Position numbers and translations under genes: made by a program. The notes beneath the pieces were generated by a model that was not told where the DNA came from, did not search any database, and was given only the letters and a program-made list of their open reading frames with translations. This document shows positions 63,694-64,000 of a DNA stretch of 64,000 nucleotides, in pieces. How positions within the stretch are numbered: the first letter of the stretch is position 1; each line of letters starts with the position of its first letter. The DNA comes from Giardia muris (lineage: Eukaryota; Fornicata; Diplomonadida; Hexamitidae): the NCBI GenBank assembly GCA_006247105.1, contig CM016928.1:992001-1056000 (forward strand). The letters are read 5' to 3'.

Positions 63694-64000
63694 TCAGGTT
63701 AGTAGTGCGAGCCTTCCCATTGTCACCCCGCACCGGGTACACATCAGCGTGAAGAATGCTCCACCCAAACAAAGACCGGCGCCGTTGAGGTACCAATCCT
63801 CGGCATCGCGCGTGTAAGGTGGCCCTATGAGGTTAGCCAGTGAATGTACAGCGATCACGGGCCACACGGACTCGGTAATGCGTAAGAGGAGGGCGCAATA
63901 TACCCCAAATATCGTGGTTTGCATTATCAGACCAATGCTTTCTCGAATTGCGCACGCAATGAGACCTATCCAACCCTTCTCACGTGCCTGCTCCATAATG
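63694..64000 (-). CDS. CAAX prenyl protease 2 (RCE1/CPBP family), 5' truncated by window
   Basis: About 100 C-terminal residues are present and the frame is open to the window edge. TTIFGVYCALLLRITESVWP followed by VIAVHSLANLIGPP matches the H-x3-N motif and membrane helix of RCE1-type intramembrane proteases, which remove the -aaX tripeptide from prenylated proteins in the ER. The Glu-Glu catalytic motif would be upstream; MEQAREKGWIG contains a candidate ExxxR remnant. It pairs functionally with the prenyltransferase alpha subunit at 36437. Confidence 0.7.
   Translation of the reverse strand, partial: IMEQAREKGWIGLIACAIRESIGLIMQTTIFGVYCALLLRITESVWPVIAVHSLANLIGPPYTRDAEDWYLNGAGLCLGGAFFTLMCTRCGVTMGRLALLT

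Noticed and set aside
1..64000. tRNA and rRNA genes
   Set aside because: I looked for GGTTCGA-type B boxes and cloverleaf arms in the intergenic gaps on both strands and saw none.

Overview
The window is a very compact protist chromosome segment with the hallmarks of a Giardia-type diplomonad. It encodes a beta-giardin/SF-assemblin protein, four ankyrin proteins with the TALM-type repeat of Giardia 'protein 21.1' genes (one fused to a degenerate NEK-like kinase, one to a RING finger), a high-cysteine membrane protein, a fused glycerol-3-phosphate dehydrogenase, and an Hsp90 gene that stops midway at a GTATGT splice donor. TAA, TAG and TGA all act as stops, which fits Giardia and argues against hexamitid diplomonads, which reassign TAA/TAG. 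Start codons usually follow a short A-rich tract, and the Giardia poly(A) signal AGTRAA often overlaps the stop codon. The richer GC content, especially before about 28 kb, might suggest a species other than G. intestinalis (G. muris would be a candidate); that is inference.

Layout. 1-16 kb: 3' part of a VPS13 lipid-transfer protein, a doubtful broken ORF pair, ankyrin-pseudokinase, RtcB RNA ligase, IMP4, ankyrin-RING, SF-assemblin and a possible DNA-binding protein. 16-28.5 kb (very GC-rich): a small unknown gene, a ribophorin I/OST1-like secreted protein, a GLUG-like/Cys-rich membrane protein, a divergent actin-related protein, glucosamine-6-phosphate N-acetyltransferase, two unknowns, an RPB3/AC40 polymerase subunit and CCT-eta. 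28.5-46 kb: ubiquitin hydrolase, fused G3P dehydrogenase, long ankyrin protein, prenyltransferase alpha subunit, Neo1/ATP9-type flippase, roadblock dynein light chain, coiled-coil protein, SSRP1/Pob3 (FACT), ankyrin protein. 46-64 kb: a 1414-residue unknown, MND1, a Myb-like protein, a membrane protein, Hsp90 N-half, eIF2B-gamma-like, CAF40-like, GINS PSF3-like, unknowns, Hsp70 and the 3' part of a CAAX protease (RCE1).

No gap exceeds 300 bases. Seven head-to-head pairs share 11-144 bp between start codons, and several tandem or tail-to-tail genes overlap or abut. I saw no tRNA, rRNA, transposon or CRISPR array.

The most notable locus is Hsp90. Its reading frame matches Hsp90 up to about residue 342 and then meets GTATGT. 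A perfect copy of the 12-nt Giardia RNA 3'-processing motif (TCCTTTACTCAA) follows within 50 nt, and the C-terminal half is absent from the window. This is the arrangement of the trans-spliced split Hsp90 known from Giardia. The same 12 bp, read on the other strand, holds the stop codon and AGTAAA poly(A) signal of the convergent neighbour.
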